Assembly (NCBI GenBank): GCA_029939535.1
Contig: JAOZST010000204.1
Coordinates: 1-6,424, forward strand
Source: NBML01 sp029939535
GTDB taxonomy: Bacteria > Desulfobacterota > Desulfobacteria > Desulfobacterales > Desulfobacteraceae
Direction: 5' to 3'
DNA length: 6,424 bases
The position numbers and the translations under genes are program-made. Positions within the stretch are counted from its first letter, which is position 1, and each line of letters opens with the position of its first letter. Shown here in pieces: positions 5,800-6,424 of the stretch. Below the pieces are notes generated by a model that worked only from the letters and a program-made list of their open reading frames with translations, ran no database searches and was not told the DNA's origin.

Positions 5800-5833
5800 G
5801 TATTACAGACTAATTTTCAAAGGAGATACCATC

Positions 5834-6313
5834 ATGGGTTTTGCACCGACTAAAATGCAGATAAAAAGCGATGCATTTGAACAAGATACTTTAATACCGT
5901 CCAGGTTTACCGGAGAAGGAGAAGATGTTTCACCGGTGCTGGCATGGGAAAACCCGCCTGAGGGAACAAAGGCCTTTGCCGTTATCTGTCACGATCCAGA
6001 TGCACCGCTGGTAAGCAGCAGAGGTACCTATGGTTTTGTTCACTGGGTTCTGTATAATATTCCCGGAGACGTGACACATCTGGATGAAGGCACTCATTTG
6101 TATACCAATGGCATTACTGATTTCGGAAAAACCGGCTACAACGGCCCCATGCCGCCCAATGGGCACGGCCTGCATAATTATTATTTCTGGGTGCTGGCAC
6201 TGGATAAGCCTATGGCACTGGAACCAGGACTGAACCTGTGGCAGCTTCTGGAAAAGCTAGAACCACATCTTATGGGAATGAACCGCCTGGTGGGGCGTTA
6301 TAAGAGGGAGTAA
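5834..6313 (+). CDS. YbhB/YbcL-family PEBP protein (Raf kinase inhibitor-like)
   Basis: A complete 159-residue phosphatidylethanolamine-binding-protein fold. Family marks are DVSPVLAWENPP (31-42), ICHDPDAP (51-58), HWVLYNIP (70-77), GYNGPMPPNGHGLHNY (101-116) and FWVLALD (118-124). The DPDAP and GPxPPxGHGxH segments form the small anion-binding pocket typical of PEBPs. Bacterial members are cytoplasmic or periplasmic; this one has no signal peptide, so it is probably cytoplasmic. Its ligand and role are unknown, as for most bacterial homologues. The start at 5834 was chosen for AAGGAG (5820-5825), eight bases upstream, and because homology begins there. The frame is open back to 5738, but that stretch overlaps the promoter. 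It appears to be a single-gene unit. Confidence 0.93.
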   Translation: MGFAPTKMQIKSDAFEQDTLIPSRFTGEGEDVSPVLAWENPPEGTKAFAVICHDPDAPLVSSRGTYGFVHWVLYNIPGDVTHLDEGTHLYTNGITDFGKTGYNGPMPPNGHGLHNYYFWVLALDKPMALEPGLNLWQLLEKLEPHLMGMNRLVGRYKRE

Positions 6314-6424
6314 GACAAAAATAAATCGTTCAAATCATTCCTGTTGAGGAACAAGTGGATTTTATGATCATGGAGCATACCTCCCAGCTGGCACCACAGA
6401 TTGATCCTTGCTCATTGATCCTTG
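6314..6424. other. Right-end region without a clear gene
   Basis: After the PEBP stop there is a small hairpin, ttcct (6338-6342) with aggaa (6347-6351), without a T-run. A frame starting ATG at 6364 stays open to the window end for 20 codons, but it has only a distant gagga ribosome site and no recognisable content. The last 25 bases contain attgatccttg twice (6400-6410 and 6414-6424). It may be a gene start cut by the window edge; I cannot decide. Confidence 0.4.

Larger units (their letters stand above)
5490..5833. other. Intergenic region between divergent transporter and PEBP genes
   Basis: These 344 bases carry promoter-like elements for both flanking genes (minus strand 5523-5551, plus strand 5771-5799). 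I see no RNA gene or strong hairpin. An 18-codon frame starting ATG at 5639 has no good ribosome site and no recognisable content, so it is not called. Confidence 0.65.

Noticed and set aside
5738..5833. Upstream extension of the PEBP gene
   Set aside because: It would cover the TTGACA/TATTTT promoter and lacks family homology; AAGGAG fits the ATG at 5834.
6338..6351. Terminator after the PEBP gene
   Set aside because: The stem is only 5 bp and is not followed by a T-run.

Overview
The window looks like chromosomal DNA from an anaerobic bacterium with mid-range GC. The best guess is a Desulfobacterota (sulfate-reducer-like) genome. This is an inference from gene content: a tungsten-type aldehyde ferredoxin oxidoreductase, a NifX-like Fe-Mo cluster-binding protein with a Gly/Met-rich tail, and AT-rich intergenic hairpins. 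No rRNA or other marker fixes the taxon. The sequence is a scaffold, with a run of exactly 100 N at 1175-1274.

Layout. Positions 1-456 (+) hold the 3' part of a sugar-phosphate isomerase/epimerase-like TIM-barrel gene. Its last codons form one arm of a perfect 17-bp hairpin (442-482), which separates it from a convergent minus-strand pair. That pair is, in transcription order, a NifX/NifB-family protein (1867-1286) and a cupin of the DMSP-lyase (DddL/DddQ) type (1101-493). The N gap falls between them. The 55 bases before the gap (1120-1174) are identical to the 55 bases after it (1275-1329), so the two contigs very probably overlap and the gap is not real. Once collapsed, the two genes are 29 bp apart and look like an operon.

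A 530-base AT-rich region without genes (1868-2397) follows. It contains an inverted-repeat element and a short tandem direct repeat. Next come a plus-strand aldehyde ferredoxin oxidoreductase (2398-4071) and a PaaI-like hotdog thioesterase (4072-4509), which starts on the base after the AOR stop codon. A convergent SBF/bile-acid-symporter-like membrane transporter (5489-4515) ends 5 bp from the thioesterase. It is divergent from a plus-strand PEBP (YbhB/YbcL) gene (5834-6313), which has a good sigma-70-type promoter. The last 111 bases hold no clear gene.

Possible joint function. The lyase would release dimethyl sulfide and acrylate from DMSP. AOR interconverts carboxylic acids and aldehydes using ferredoxin, and the coupled thioesterase would release free acids from CoA esters. 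A link between the two groups through short-chain acid metabolism is speculative: they are in separate, divergent transcription units. The most notable items are the DMSP-lyase-like gene in an apparently anaerobic context, its pairing with a NifX-like protein, the artefactual gap, and the unusual Cys spacing in the AOR.
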